Of a DNA stretch of 64,000 bases, positions 50,259-60,538 are shown piece by piece. Within the stretch, counting starts at the first letter, position 1, and each line of letters begins with the position of its first letter. This stretch comes from Streptomyces maremycinicus (GTDB taxonomy: Bacteria > Actinomycetota > Actinomycetes > Streptomycetales > Streptomycetaceae). The notes below the pieces were generated by a model, which saw only the letters and a list, made by a program, of their open reading frames with translations, did not search any database and was not told the DNA's origin. A program made the translations under genes and the position numbers. Where the stretch lies: assembly GCF_001184025.1 (NCBI RefSeq), contig NZ_BBYG01000020.1, positions 124,001 to 188,000 of the forward strand, in the 5' to 3' direction.

Positions 50259-51296
50259 ATGACCGCCAGTCTGGAGCAGCTGCGCCGCTGCCACTTCGCC
50301 GTCGACCTGGGAGCGGCGCGGACGCGGGTGTACGTGAAGGGGGCCGGACTCGTCGTCGACCAGCCGTCCGCCGCCGCCGTGAACACCCGCACCGGCGCGC
50401 TGATCGCGGTCGGCGAGTTCGCCGAGAAGATGACCGGGCGCACGCCGCACTACATCCGTGTCGTGCGCCCGGTCTCCGGCGGCACGGTCGTCGACATCGA
50501 GATGGCCCAGCGCATGCTGCGCCACCTGCTCGGCGACAAGATCCGCCGGCAGCTGCGCCGCAAGCCGTTCCTGCGCGCCGCCGCCTGCACCCCGCACGAC
50601 GCCGACCCGCTCGCCCAGCGCGCCGCGATCGAGACGCTGGTGGGTCTCGGCGCCCGCCGCGTGGAACTCGTCGACACCCTGATCGCCGCCGCCGTCGGCT
50701 GCGGGCTGCCCGTCGAACGTCCCGAGGCCACCATGATCATGGTGTGCGGGGCGGCCGCCACCCAGGTCGCCGTCCTCTCCCTCGGCTCGATCGTGACCGC
50801 CGAGCGGATCCCGGTGGGCGGTGAGGCCGTGGACCACGCGATCGTCCAGCATCTGCGCCACGAGCACGAGTTGATGCTGCCCAGCCAGTCCGTCCGGCCC
50901 TTGCAGGTCGCCCTCTCCGGCAACGGGCTCACCTCGCAGGGCCCCGCGTCCACCGAGATCCACGGGCGGGACGTCGCCACCGGCCTGGCCCGTTCCGTGC
51001 GGGTCGACACCGCGGCCGTGCGGGACGCCATCGAGACCCCGCTGACCGCCGTGCTCGACGGCATCGGCAGGGTGCTGCGCGAGTGCCCGCCCGACCTGGT
51101 CGCCGACCTCGCGGACCGCGGGATCATGATGGTCGGCGGTTCCGCGCTGCTGCCGGGCTTCGACCAGATGCTGCGTCAGGCCACCGGCATGCCGGTGCAC
51201 ATCGCGGAACGGCCCGACATCTGCGCCGCACAGGGCCTGGGCGCCATGCTGGAGGGCAAGATCGAGCCGCTGACGCTGGACCCGCTGGGCGCCTGA
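50259..51296 (+). CDS. mbl: MreB-like actin homologue Mbl
   Basis: The 345-residue protein is an MreB-family actin: phosphate-1 loop region CHFAVDLGAARTRVYVKGAGLVVDQPSAAAV, VVRPVSGGTVVDIEMAQRMLRHLL, RRVELVDTLIAAAVGCGLPVERPEATMIMVCGAAATQVAVLSLGSIV and GIMMVGGSALLPGFDQML. The usual DxGTxxT phosphate loop reads DLGAART, so the nucleotide site is altered, as expected for the Streptomyces Mbl paralogue. Mbl assists MreB in spore-wall synthesis in S. coelicolor (known from SCO2451, from memory). GGGAGG precedes the ATG at 50259. The kinase-like gene follows after 18 bases. Confidence 0.9.
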   Translation: MTASLEQLRRCHFAVDLGAARTRVYVKGAGLVVDQPSAAAVNTRTGALIAVGEFAEKMTGRTPHYIRVVRPVSGGTVVDIEMAQRMLRHLLGDKIRRQLRRKPFLRAAACTPHDADPLAQRAAIETLVGLGARRVELVDTLIAAAVGCGLPVERPEATMIMVCGAAATQVAVLSLGSIVTAERIPVGGEAVDHAIVQHLRHEHELMLPSQSVRPLQVALSGNGLTSQGPASTEIHGRDVATGLARSVRVDTAAVRDAIETPLTAVLDGIGRVLRECPPDLVADLADRGIMMVGGSALLPGFDQMLRQATGMPVHIAERPDICAAQGLGAMLEGKIEPLTLDPLGA

Positions 51297-51314
51297 GCCA
51301 GGCCGCCGGCCACC

Positions 51315-52979
<1,665 letters not shown>

Positions 52980-52997
52980 GCGCGAAGCCTGCGTCCC

Positions 52998-53026
52998 TTG
53001 CCACTCCAGAACTCCTTCGTTAAAAT
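52998..53026 (+). promoter_or_regulatory. Promoter of the ketosynthase arm of the biosynthetic cluster
   Basis: TTGCCA (52998-53003), 17 bases, TAAAAT (53021-53026) in a distinctly AT-rich stretch; a leader of about 95 bases runs to the TTG start at 53129. It is one of the best SigA-like matches in the window. Confidence 0.65.
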
Positions 53027-53128
53027 ACGATTGCTGTATGCAAATAGAATTTCGATCGGCAAATCGGGGTCACGCGGGCCGCACAGAGCTTCGCTCAGAG
53101 CGTTTATCGGAACACCGGGGGGATTTAA

Positions 53129-54289
53129 TTGGGGGGTTTCAGCAGGGCCGACCGTGATCGGGCCGTGTGCATCACCGGAATGGGCTGGACCACAGCACTG
53201 GGTGACGGCCTCGACGAGGTGTGGCAGCAGCTGACGGACGGCCGCGTCGGCATCCGGGAGTCGACGGGTGACGGCCGTCCGCCCGCCGCCCTGCTGACGG
53301 ACGACGGCCCGGCCCGGCCTCCGTCCGAGCGCCAGATCGCGCTCGCCGTCACCACCGCGACCGCCGCCCTGCGCGACGCCGGCTGCCCGGCCGGGGACGT
53401 GGACACCCTGGTGCTCGGCAGCAGCCTCGGCCCGCATCTGGACGACGCCGCCGAGATCTCGCCGCACGCCCTGACGTCCGCCGTCGCCACGCGGCTGGGC
53501 GTGCCCGGTTCCGCCTCGGTGAGCACCGCCTGCTCCTCCGGCGCCGACGCCCTCGCGGCCGGCGCGGCCCTGCTCACCGGCGGCGGGGCGGAACGCTGTC
53601 TGTGCGGCGGCATCGACCTGCTCACCGAGGGCAAGCTCCTCGGACACCGGGCGCTCGGCACCCTCGCGGCGTCCGGCACCGTCCGCCCCTTCGACACCGA
53701 CCGCGACGGCACCCTCTTCGGCGAGGGCGCCGGCTTCCTGCTGCTGGAGACCAGGGCGGCGGCCACGGCGCGCGGCGCCCGGATCCTGGGCGAGCTGCGC
53801 GGCTGGGGCGCGTCCAACGACGGCACCGGCCCCACCGCCCCCGACGAGACCGGGGCCGGCGCGGTCCTCGCCGTCCGGCGGGCTCTGGCCAGGGGCGGGG
53901 CCGACACCCGGGACATCGCGGTGATCAACGCCCACGGAACCGGCACCCGCGCCAACGACACCGCGGAGGCGGCCTGCTACGGCACCGTCTTCGGCCCGGA
54001 GTCGGAGGCGCTCGTGTTCGCCACCAAACCGGCCCTCGGCCACACCCTCGGCGCCACCGGCGCCCTGGAGGCCATCGCCCTGCTCCTCGCGCTGCGGCAC
54101 GGCACCGTGCCCCCGCTCCCGCACACCCGCACCGTCATGCCGGAACTGTCCCTGGCACTGGCCACGGACGGCCCCCGGGAGTTCACCGGCTCCCTCGGCA
54201 TCAGCCTCACCCTGGGCTTCGGCGGCTTCAACACCTGTCTGCTGCTGGCGGCCGGCGAACCGCGGACCGTGACCGGGAGTGCCGCGTGA
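53129..54289 (+). CDS. Beta-ketoacyl synthase (ketosynthase)
   Basis: The 386-residue protein is a KAS II-type condensing enzyme with full active site: C135 in VSTACSSGADAL, H269 in NAHGTGTRANDTAEA and H305 in KPALGHTLGATGALE; it ends with the LGFGGFNTCLLL strand. The TTG at 53129 is chosen because GGGGGGA lies 5 bases upstream; a later GTG at 53165 has no site and would remove residues before the first strand. It begins a plus-strand operon (ketosynthase, half-ketosynthase, ligase, thioesterase), each pair overlapping by 4 bases. It would condense an acyl or aminoacyl thioester with a malonyl unit. Confidence 0.9.
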   Translation: MGGFSRADRDRAVCITGMGWTTALGDGLDEVWQQLTDGRVGIRESTGDGRPPAALLTDDGPARPPSERQIALAVTTATAALRDAGCPAGDVDTLVLGSSLGPHLDDAAEISPHALTSAVATRLGVPGSASVSTACSSGADALAAGAALLTGGGAERCLCGGIDLLTEGKLLGHRALGTLAASGTVRPFDTDRDGTLFGEGAGFLLLETRAAATARGARILGELRGWGASNDGTGPTAPDETGAGAVLAVRRALARGGADTRDIAVINAHGTGTRANDTAEAACYGTVFGPESEALVFATKPALGHTLGATGALEAIALLLALRHGTVPPLPHTRTVMPELSLALATDGPREFTGSLGISLTLGFGGFNTCLLLAAGEPRTVTGSAA

Positions 54290-54834
54290 ACCCGGCCCGG
54301 TGGTGCCCCCCGGGAGCCGTGATCACCGGCTCCGCCCTGGTCGAGGCCGACGACCCGGGCACGGTCGGGCGCCGGGTCCCCGGGGTCTACGCCGATCCGG
54401 TGGCCTGGCTGATGGCCGAGGCCGTGGCGGAGGCCCTGGAGAACTGCGGCGACGCCGCGCCGAGCCGCCCCGGGGAGGTCGGGGTCGTCGGGGTGAGCGA
54501 GCGGGCCACCCGCCACACCCTGCGCGCGGTCGCCGAGTCCGTCCCGCGCGGCCGGGTCTCCCCCATGCGGTTCGCGGGCGCAGGTGCGGGCTCGCTCGTC
54601 GGCGTCGTCTGCTCGGCGTTCGGCTTCCACGGGCCGGTGTCGATGCTGCCCATGCCCCTCGCCCCGGCCGTACCGCTCACCAGAGCCCTGTGCGGGGACT
54701 GGCTGCTCGGCGACCCGCCGAGCGCCGCACACGTCCTGGTCGTCACCCACGAAGTCGACGACGAAGGCAAGCACCGGGCGCACTGCCTGGTCGTCAGTGG
54801 GCCGACGCCCACGCGGAGGCCCCGGAGAACATGA
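54286..54834 (+). CDS. Half-length, Cys-less ketosynthase-like protein
   Basis: The 182-residue protein resembles only the N-terminal half of a ketosynthase or chain-length factor (GAVITGSALVEADDPGTVGRRVP, WLMAEAVAEALENCG, VGVVGVSERATRHTLRAVAESVPRGRVSPMRFAGAGAGSLVGVVCSAFGFHGPVSML). Where the nucleophilic Cys should be, the sequence reads SMLPMPLAP, so it cannot hold an acyl chain, and the second half with the two His is missing altogether. It resembles the short beta-ketoacyl synthase N-domain proteins of aryl-polyene clusters. GTGA overlap with the ketosynthase gene suggests a heterodimeric partner. Confidence 0.8.
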   Translation: MNPARWCPPGAVITGSALVEADDPGTVGRRVPGVYADPVAWLMAEAVAEALENCGDAAPSRPGEVGVVGVSERATRHTLRAVAESVPRGRVSPMRFAGAGAGSLVGVVCSAFGFHGPVSMLPMPLAPAVPLTRALCGDWLLGDPPSAAHVLVVTHEVDDEGKHRAHCLVVSGPTPTRRPRRT

Positions 54835-56339
54835 CCTCGCAGAACACCACCCCGCAGAGCACCGCCTCGCAGAACACCGGCCCGCGGAACGCGCCTGTAC
54901 CGAGCACGACGTCAGCGCGCTCGGCGTCCGCGGACCTGGAGTGGACGGCCGATCCGCTTCTCGACCCCGGTGTCGTCGCCGACTTCCTGGGCCGCGTCGA
55001 GGATCTGTCCCCCACCGAGGACGCGGGAGGCCCGGCCGGGCTGCCCGCCCTGGTCGACCGGTTCGCGGCCCTGCCGGCCCCGCCCGGCGCCGTCGTCGTC
55101 ATCGCGCTGCCGAACGGCATCCGGGCACTGCGGTTCTTCTTCGCCGTCGCGCTGGCCGGGCACACCCCGGTGCTGCTCTCCCCGTCCACCCCGGTGTCCC
55201 GGGTCCGCGAGGTGGCCCGCGAGCTGGGCGCCTGCGCTCTGGTCCGGGCGGCGATCCGGCCCGACGCGTACGGCGTCACCGACGTCACCCGCACCGGCGG
55301 CGCCGACCTCGGCCTCTTCACCGGCCGGCCGTATCGGCACCACGGGCCCGGCCACGTCATCCTGATGAGCTCGGGCACCTCCGGCATGGCCACCGGCTGT
55401 CTGCACGGCCTCGACGCCCTGCTGCGCAACGCCCGCCGCCACGGCCGGTCGCTCGGCCAGCGCGCCGCCGACACCACCCTGGTCAGCCTGCCCGTCTACT
55501 ACTCCTACGCGCTGGTCGCCCAGGTGCTCGGCGGCCTCGTGCACGGCTCGCGGCTGGTCATGGCCGGCCCGCCGTTCTCGGTCGCCGACTACCTGGCCAC
55601 GGTCGCCGGCCGGGGCGTCACCCTCTCCTCGCTCACCCCGAGCCTGGTCAAGTCCGTCGTCACCGCGGGCGGCGAACTGCCCGCGCCGCTGCGCACACTG
55701 ACCGTGGGCGGACAGGCGCTCGACCCGTCGTACGTCTCCCGCCTGCTGAAACTCAACCCCGAGCTCGGTCTGTACATCACCTACGGGCTGACCGAGGCCG
55801 GCCCGCGGGTGTCCACCCTCGCCGCCCACCGGGAGCCCCCGCACCGGCACGGTTCGGTGGGGGTGCCGTTGGACGGCGTCGAGGTGCTCACCCGGCCCAC
55901 CGACACCGGCGAGCGCGAACTGCTCGTGCGCTCCGACACCGTCTACCGCAGGCGGGTCGGCGAACCCGCGCCGTCCAAGCGCGGCGACCTGATCGAGCCC
56001 GGCCTGCTGGCCACCGGCGACATCGGGCACGTCGACGACGACGGGTACGTCTACGTGCACGGCCGATCGTCGGACTTCGCGATGGTGCGCGGCGAGAAGG
56101 TGTCGACGGCGACGGTGCGCCGGGCCGCCGAGTCACTGCCCGGGGTGGTCCGTGCCGCGACCAGGATCGCCGTCGTGGACGACGACTCCGCCGTCCTCGA
56201 ACTCGATGTCTTCGTCGACGACGCCGTACCGCCCTCCGAGGCGCAGATGCGCCGGCACCTGCGGTCGCTGCTGACCCGTAACGAGCTGCCGGTGACGGTC
56301 CGGATCCAGCCGCTGCGCGCGGGCGAGCACCACAAGTGA
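54831..56339 (+). CDS. Class I adenylate-forming ligase (AMP-binding)
   Basis: The 502-residue protein is an acyl/aminoacyl-AMP ligase. After an N-terminal Thr/Ser/Gln-rich stretch (about 40 residues) come the P-loop VILMSSGTSGMATG near residue 180, LPVYYSYALVAQVLGGL, LYITYGLTEAGPRVST (aryl/amino-acid pocket and A5 motif) and the A7/A8 motifs ATGDIGHVDDDGYVYVHGRSSDFAMVRGEKVS. The last residue, in AGEHHK, takes the place of the catalytic A10 Lys, so the protein ends right after it. It overlaps its neighbours on both sides. It should load a carboxylate, plausibly a tryptophan-derived one, onto the carrier encoded at 61884. Confidence 0.87.
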   Translation: MTSQNTTPQSTASQNTGPRNAPVPSTTSARSASADLEWTADPLLDPGVVADFLGRVEDLSPTEDAGGPAGLPALVDRFAALPAPPGAVVVIALPNGIRALRFFFAVALAGHTPVLLSPSTPVSRVREVARELGACALVRAAIRPDAYGVTDVTRTGGADLGLFTGRPYRHHGPGHVILMSSGTSGMATGCLHGLDALLRNARRHGRSLGQRAADTTLVSLPVYYSYALVAQVLGGLVHGSRLVMAGPPFSVADYLATVAGRGVTLSSLTPSLVKSVVTAGGELPAPLRTLTVGGQALDPSYVSRLLKLNPELGLYITYGLTEAGPRVSTLAAHREPPHRHGSVGVPLDGVEVLTRPTDTGERELLVRSDTVYRRRVGEPAPSKRGDLIEPGLLATGDIGHVDDDGYVYVHGRSSDFAMVRGEKVSTATVRRAAESLPGVVRAATRIAVVDDDSAVLELDVFVDDAVPPSEAQMRRHLRSLLTRNELPVTVRIQPLRAGEHHK

Positions 56340-57058
56340 CGGGCCCCGAACCGCTCACCCTGTTCTGCGTCCCGCACGCCGGCGGCTCCGCGCGCAGCTT
56401 CGTGCGCTGGCGGCGCGAGCTGCCGGCCGGGCTGTGCGCCGAGCCGCTGGAGATCGCGGGCAAGGGCCTGCGCTCCCGGGAGCCGCGGGCGGCCAGCCTG
56501 CGGGCGGCCGCCACGGACCTCGCCGTCCGGCTGGACCCGCCCGGCCGGTACGCGCTCCTCGGGCACAGCATGGGCGCCCTGCTCGCCTACGAGACGGCGC
56601 TCGCCCTGCACGACCTGGGCCGCCCCGCGCCCGAGTTCGTGGTGGTCGCCGCCGCCCGGCCGCCCCATCTGCTCGGCACCTCCTCGTACGGCCCCCTGCT
56701 CGGCCTGGGCGACGACGCCCTGCTCGACGCGCTCGCGGACAACGGCCGGATCCCGGCGCAGGTACGCCGGTCACCGATGCGGCACCAGTTCGTGCCGGTC
56801 GTCCGCGGCGACCTCGCGCTGCTCGCGGGGCACCGCCCGGACCCCGAGCCGCGGCCCCTGCCGAGCGATCTCGTCACCTGGTACGGCGACGGTGACGCGG
56901 ACACCCCGCCCGGGGTGATGGCCGGCTGGCGGCACTACACCCGGCGCGGCCACGTCCGCGAGGCCTTCGCCGGCGGCCACTTCTTCCTTCACGAACGCTT
57001 CGAGGCGGTGACGGGCCGGCTGCTGGAGCTGGCCGCGCAGCGGCGAGCGGGCCGCTGA
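56336..57058 (+). CDS. Type II thioesterase
   Basis: The 240-residue product is an alpha/beta hydrolase of the TEII/GrsT family: LFCVPHAGGSARSFVRWRRELP, catalytic S78 in LLGHSMGALLAYETAL, and the catalytic His in FAGGHFFLHERFE near the C-terminus. TEII enzymes clear stalled or mis-primed carrier proteins, or release product. GTG lies in a GTGA overlap with the ligase gene. The stop codon sits in the loop of a strong terminator shared with the convergent dioxygenase gene. Confidence 0.9.
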   Translation: MTGPEPLTLFCVPHAGGSARSFVRWRRELPAGLCAEPLEIAGKGLRSREPRAASLRAAATDLAVRLDPPGRYALLGHSMGALLAYETALALHDLGRPAPEFVVVAAARPPHLLGTSSYGPLLGLGDDALLDALADNGRIPAQVRRSPMRHQFVPVVRGDLALLAGHRPDPEPRPLPSDLVTWYGDGDADTPPGVMAGWRHYTRRGHVREAFAGGHFFLHERFEAVTGRLLELAAQRRAGR

Positions 57059-57085
57059 CCGGGACCGGTCGGCGGCCCGCTCGCC
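57042..57085. terminator. Bidirectional terminator between the two arms of the cluster
   Basis: GGCGAGCGGGCCGC (57042-57055) and its perfect 14-bp complement (57072-57085) surround a 16-base loop that contains the thioesterase stop codon. It separates convergent operons. Confidence 0.8.
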
Positions 57086-57140
57086 GGAGGGCGGTGCCTG
57101 ATGGGGTGATGCCGGAGCGACGGCGGTGGCGGTGGCGGTG

Positions 57141-57995
57141 TCAGTGCTGCACCGGGCAGCCGTTCCCGCCGCCGCGGACCGGGGCATCGGTGTCGTGCCG
57201 GGTGCCGAGCAGCCAGTACGCGTCCTCCGCCGCCCGCCACAGCTCCGGGAAGAGCGCCAGCTGCGAGCGTGCCTCCAGCGTCGCCAGGGACCGGCCGCCC
57301 AGGCTCTGCGGCAGCTCGAGCCCGTCGTCCCCCTCCTCGTTGCCCTTGCGCAGCCCGGGCTGGCCGCCCAGCTGCGACCAGACCATGATCAGGTGGTGCT
57401 GCTTCCAGCCGAGGACACTGCCGTCCAGCCGCAGCATCGCCTCGCGCACCAGGGCCAGCGACTGGGACCCGGCCGAGCGCGGACCGTCGTAGCCGTCGTC
57501 CTGCTGGGCGATCACGTCCTGGAGGGACAGCCCGGCGCGTTCCACCGCCTGCTCGTAGGCCTTCCAGACCGGACGGGCCACCCGCCGCAGATTGCGGTAG
57601 CCGGGCGAGTCCAGGCCGGTGGCGTCCTCGGGCAGCGCGTTGCGCATCATCAGCAGGCTGTGCTGCGGCAGGTGGTCGGTGAGCAGCCGCACCGCCTGGA
57701 CGGTCACCTCGCTGAGCCCGGTGGCCCGGTCGAACATGCGGACCGCCTGGTGGTACCGGTCCTCGTCGAGGTGGCCGATCGCGCGGCGCAGCTCGTAGTG
57801 GACCTGCACCCAGGCGTACTCGGTGATGAGGTGGGTGACCTGGAAGAAGCGCTGGTCGGGGTGTTCCGTCTCGCTCTCCGGGACCAGCGCGCCGAGGGCG
57901 TCGGTGAGATGCAGGACGTTCTCGTAGTTGCTGCCCCGGTCGAAGTCGTAGGAGAGCAGGGCGTTGGGTTCGTCCGGGTTCAGCGAGCGCTTCAC
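57141..57995 (-). CDS. Tryptophan 2,3-dioxygenase family heme enzyme
   Basis: The 284-residue protein is an all-helical TDO-family enzyme: LLSYDFDRGSNYENVLHLTDAL, FFQVTHLITEYAWVQVHYELRRA (distal His region), LLMMRNALPEDATGLDSPGYRNLRR in place of the canonical SGFQSxQYR loop, and the proximal heme His region LGWKQHHLIMVWSQLGGQPGLRKG. The altered substrate loop suggests a substrate other than plain tryptophan. It could open the indole to an N-formylkynurenine or, like maremycin MarE, add one oxygen to give an oxindole. GTG lies in a GTGA overlap with the O-methyltransferase gene; beta-methyltryptophan genes are upstream in the same direction. Confidence 0.85.
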   Translation of the reverse strand: MKRSLNPDEPNALLSYDFDRGSNYENVLHLTDALGALVPESETEHPDQRFFQVTHLITEYAWVQVHYELRRAIGHLDEDRYHQAVRMFDRATGLSEVTVQAVRLLTDHLPQHSLLMMRNALPEDATGLDSPGYRNLRRVARPVWKAYEQAVERAGLSLQDVIAQQDDGYDGPRSAGSQSLALVREAMLRLDGSVLGWKQHHLIMVWSQLGGQPGLRKGNEEGDDGLELPQSLGGRSLATLEARSQLALFPELWRAAEDAYWLLGTRHDTDAPVRGGGNGCPVQH

Positions 57996-59035
57996 CGGGT
58001 CTCCTCTTTGGTGTACTCGACCAGCCAGTGGCCGGGCAGCTCGAACTTCCTGGCGTCCGTGAGGGTGAGCCCGGCACCGGCGCCGAGGTCGCGCAGGTCG
58101 TCCATGCTGCGCTCGCGGCCGCCGAGCAGGACCAGCATCAGCAGGTCGGCATAGCTCGCCATCACGGGGTCCTTGCCGCTGTCCAGCAGCCGCTCGACGA
58201 CCACCACGCGCCCGCCGGGGGCGAGCGCCGCCGAGCAGCGGCCGAGGATGCGGGCCGCGTCCCGGTCGCTCCAGTTGTGCAGGGTGTTCGCGATCAGGTA
58301 GACGTCGCCGCCGGTCGGCACCGGCTCGAAGAAGCTGCCCGCGACCAGGGCGCAGCGGTCGGCGACCGGGGCGGTGACCCCGGCGGCCTCGTCGATGACG
58401 CTGGGCAGCTCCAGCAGGGTGCCGCGCAGCGCGGGGTGCTCGGTGAGCAGCCTCAGCAGCAGGGAGCCGTTGCCGCCGCCGACGTCCACGACATGCCCCA
58501 CCGAGGCCCAGTCGTAGATCCGGGCCAGTTCCGGCACCAGCCGGTCCGCGATCCGGGCGATGCCCGTGTTGAAGGACTTCTCGATGTCGGGGTGGGCCTC
58601 CAGGTCCTTCCAGAAGGGCCGCCCGTGCGCCTGCTCGTACACCGGCAGACCGGTGCGTACGGCGTCCATGAGCCGGCCGACGGCCGGTTCGAAGCGGGCC
58701 TCCATGGGCCGGCTGGGGTCCTCGTAGTCCAGCCAGCGGCGCAGATTGCTCGGATGGTCGCCGAGCAGGACCCGGCCCACGTCGGTGAGCTCGTACGTCC
58801 GCTGCCGCGTCGCGGTGTCGGTGGTCTCCTCGAAGAGGCCGAGGAGGCTGACGTAGTGCAGGACGCGGCCGAGGGACTGCTCGTCGGTGCCGGTCTCGGC
58901 GGCCAGGGCGGCCGCGGTCCGGTGCCCCTGCTCGACCAGGTCGGGCAGGCGCAGGGTCGCGGTCACCCGCACGGCGGTGGGGGTGAACCCGGAGCCCAGG
59001 GCGAGGATCGTGTTCAACGGGTCTTGGCGGAACAC
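57992..59035 (-). CDS. SAM-dependent O-methyltransferase (hydroxyindole/TcmO-like)
   Basis: The 347-residue protein has an N-terminal dimerisation winged helix (residues 1-100; LRLPDLVEQGHRTAAALAAETGTDEQSLGRVLHYVSLLGLFEE) and a SAM domain with HVVDVGGGNGSLLLRLLTEHP (motif I), TLLELPSVIDEA and LIANTLHNWSDRDAARIL, where the His of TLHNW is the catalytic base in O-methyltransferases. GTG at 59035 is chosen because GGAGG lies 6 bases upstream; the frame continues further 5' without a site. It likely methylates a phenolic or enolic oxygen introduced after indole oxidation. It precedes and is coupled to the TDO-like gene. Confidence 0.9.
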   Translation of the reverse strand: MFRQDPLNTILALGSGFTPTAVRVTATLRLPDLVEQGHRTAAALAAETGTDEQSLGRVLHYVSLLGLFEETTDTATRQRTYELTDVGRVLLGDHPSNLRRWLDYEDPSRPMEARFEPAVGRLMDAVRTGLPVYEQAHGRPFWKDLEAHPDIEKSFNTGIARIADRLVPELARIYDWASVGHVVDVGGGNGSLLLRLLTEHPALRGTLLELPSVIDEAAGVTAPVADRCALVAGSFFEPVPTGGDVYLIANTLHNWSDRDAARILGRCSAALAPGGRVVVVERLLDSGKDPVMASYADLLMLVLLGGRERSMDDLRDLGAGAGLTLTDARKFELPGHWLVEYTKEETR

Positions 59036-59093
59036 CAAAAGCCTCCAGTCGTTCTCGTTCGGTCGGTCGTTCGCCGGGCGTTCCGGTGCGAAT

Positions 59094-60152
59094 TCAGGGG
59101 TTCTGCTCGATCTCGTCGAGGGCGTCGAGGAACCGTTCGAGGTCCTTTTTCTCGCCGAGCGACGTGCGGAGGTATCCGGGAAATCCGAACAGCCCCGCAT
59201 TGCGAACGAGAATGCCGAAATCGGCGGCGAGACGATCCTGCGCACGGGTGCAGTCCCGGGCCGCGACGGCGACGAAGTTGGTCACGGAGGGCAGATGGGC
59301 GCGGCCCCGGCGGTCCAGCTCGCCGACGAACCAGCGCCGCCGCTCGGCGGTGGAGCGGCGCACCCCGTCGACGAAGTCCGGGTCGCCGAGGGCGGCGATC
59401 GCGGCCGCCTGCGCGAGCCGGTTCACGCTGAAGGGCAGGGCGCGCAGGGTCCCCCGCAGCCCGGCGATCAGGTCGGGCCGGCCGACGGCGTAGCCGACGC
59501 GCAGCGCGGCCAGGCCGTAGGCCTTGGAGAAGGTGCGCAGCGCGACGACCGGCGCGTCCCCGGCGGCCGTCAGGTCGCGGGTCTGCGGGACGTCCGGGCC
59601 GGCGAACTCCATGTACGCCTCGTCGAACACCAGCGGGACCCCGCTGCGCCCGGAGACCTCGACCAGCGCGGCCAGCTCCTGCCGGGTGAGGGCCGCCCCG
59701 CTGGGGTTGTGCGGGTTGCACAGATAGCCGATCCCGTGTCCGGGCAGCCGCGCGGCGAACCCGGCGACGTCGACGGCGGTGCCGTCCGGTGGTACGGCGG
59801 TGCAGCCGCGTCCGAGCAGCTCCAGACAGGCCCGGTAGCCGGGGAACGTCCCGTCGGTGACGAGGCCGGGAAGGTTCCGGTCGCCGAGGGTCAGGGCGGT
59901 GGCCAGGACGAGTTCGTCACTGCCGTTGGCGACGGCGATGTGCTCGGGCCCGACACCCCAGTGCGCGGCGAGCGCCCGCACCAGCTCCTGCCGCTCGGGG
60001 TCCGGGTAGACGTTGACCCGGGCCAGTTCCCGCTCGGCCGCCTGGAGCGCCGCCTTGCTGGCGCCGTGCGGACTCTCGCTCAGATGCAGCCGGATCAGGT
60101 CGTCGGCCCCGGCGATACTCGTGTTGAACGTCTTGCCCGCGGCCGGGGTCAC
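59094..60152 (-). CDS. PLP aminotransferase, MarG-like (beta-methyltryptophan set)
   Basis: The 352-residue fold type I aminotransferase resembles histidinol-phosphate aminotransferases: IRLHLSESPHGAS, VANGSDELVLATALTL, YLCNPHNPSGA, VFDEAYMEFAG and the Schiff-base Lys in RTFSKAYGLAALRVGY. Together with the cupin and C-methyltransferase encoded immediately upstream it forms the set known from maremycin (MarG, MarH, MarI) and streptonigrin: it would convert L-Trp to indolepyruvate and later re-aminate beta-methylindolepyruvate. The GTG overlaps the cupin stop (GTGA). The next gene, 58 bases on, is the O-methyltransferase. Confidence 0.87.
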   Translation of the reverse strand: MTPAAGKTFNTSIAGADDLIRLHLSESPHGASKAALQAAERELARVNVYPDPERQELVRALAAHWGVGPEHIAVANGSDELVLATALTLGDRNLPGLVTDGTFPGYRACLELLGRGCTAVPPDGTAVDVAGFAARLPGHGIGYLCNPHNPSGAALTRQELAALVEVSGRSGVPLVFDEAYMEFAGPDVPQTRDLTAAGDAPVVALRTFSKAYGLAALRVGYAVGRPDLIAGLRGTLRALPFSVNRLAQAAAIAALGDPDFVDGVRRSTAERRRWFVGELDRRGRAHLPSVTNFVAVAARDCTRAQDRLAADFGILVRNAGLFGFPGYLRTSLGEKKDLERFLDALDEIEQNP

Positions 60153-60538
60153 AGCCGGTCCCCCAGGAGGATGCCGAAGCAGTAGCTGCCGACCTCCGCC
60201 TCGAGCGTCAGGAAGCAGTGTTCGCTGCCGGCCGGGATCCGCATGACGGCCGGTGAGAGCAGTTCATGGCGTCTGCCGTCGAGTTGGACCTCGATGCGGG
60301 CGCCGCCCTTGTTCGGGGAGACCAGCAGGTACAGCTCGTCGACGGGGTGGGTGTGCGGCGCGGCGACCGGTTTGCCGACCAGGGTGCTGAGTTCACCGCC
60401 GGCGAGCTGCACGGGCAGGCCGCCGAACATGTCCGCGGTGAGGTAGAAGGGCGCGGGCTGATGGTGCCCGGCCACGGCGAGGGGGATGGGCAGACCCTCC
60501 ACGATCTCGGGGTCGGCGGGACGCCGTTCGCTCGTCAC
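60149..60538 (-). CDS. Small cupin, MarH-like
   Basis: The 129-residue protein is a single-domain cupin with metal ligands H62 and H64 (PHTHPVDELYLL), E68 and H107 (GSEHCFL). In maremycin biosynthesis the cupin MarH works between aminotransferase and methyltransferase and sets the beta-carbon configuration of beta-methyltryptophan. Gene order here (methyltransferase - cupin - aminotransferase, each overlapping by 4 bases) fits that role. Other cupin activities cannot be excluded from sequence alone. Confidence 0.85.
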   Translation of the reverse strand: MTSERRPADPEIVEGLPIPLAVAGHHQPAPFYLTADMFGGLPVQLAGGELSTLVGKPVAAPHTHPVDELYLLVSPNKGGARIEVQLDGRRHELLSPAVMRIPAGSEHCFLTLEAEVGSYCFGILLGDRL

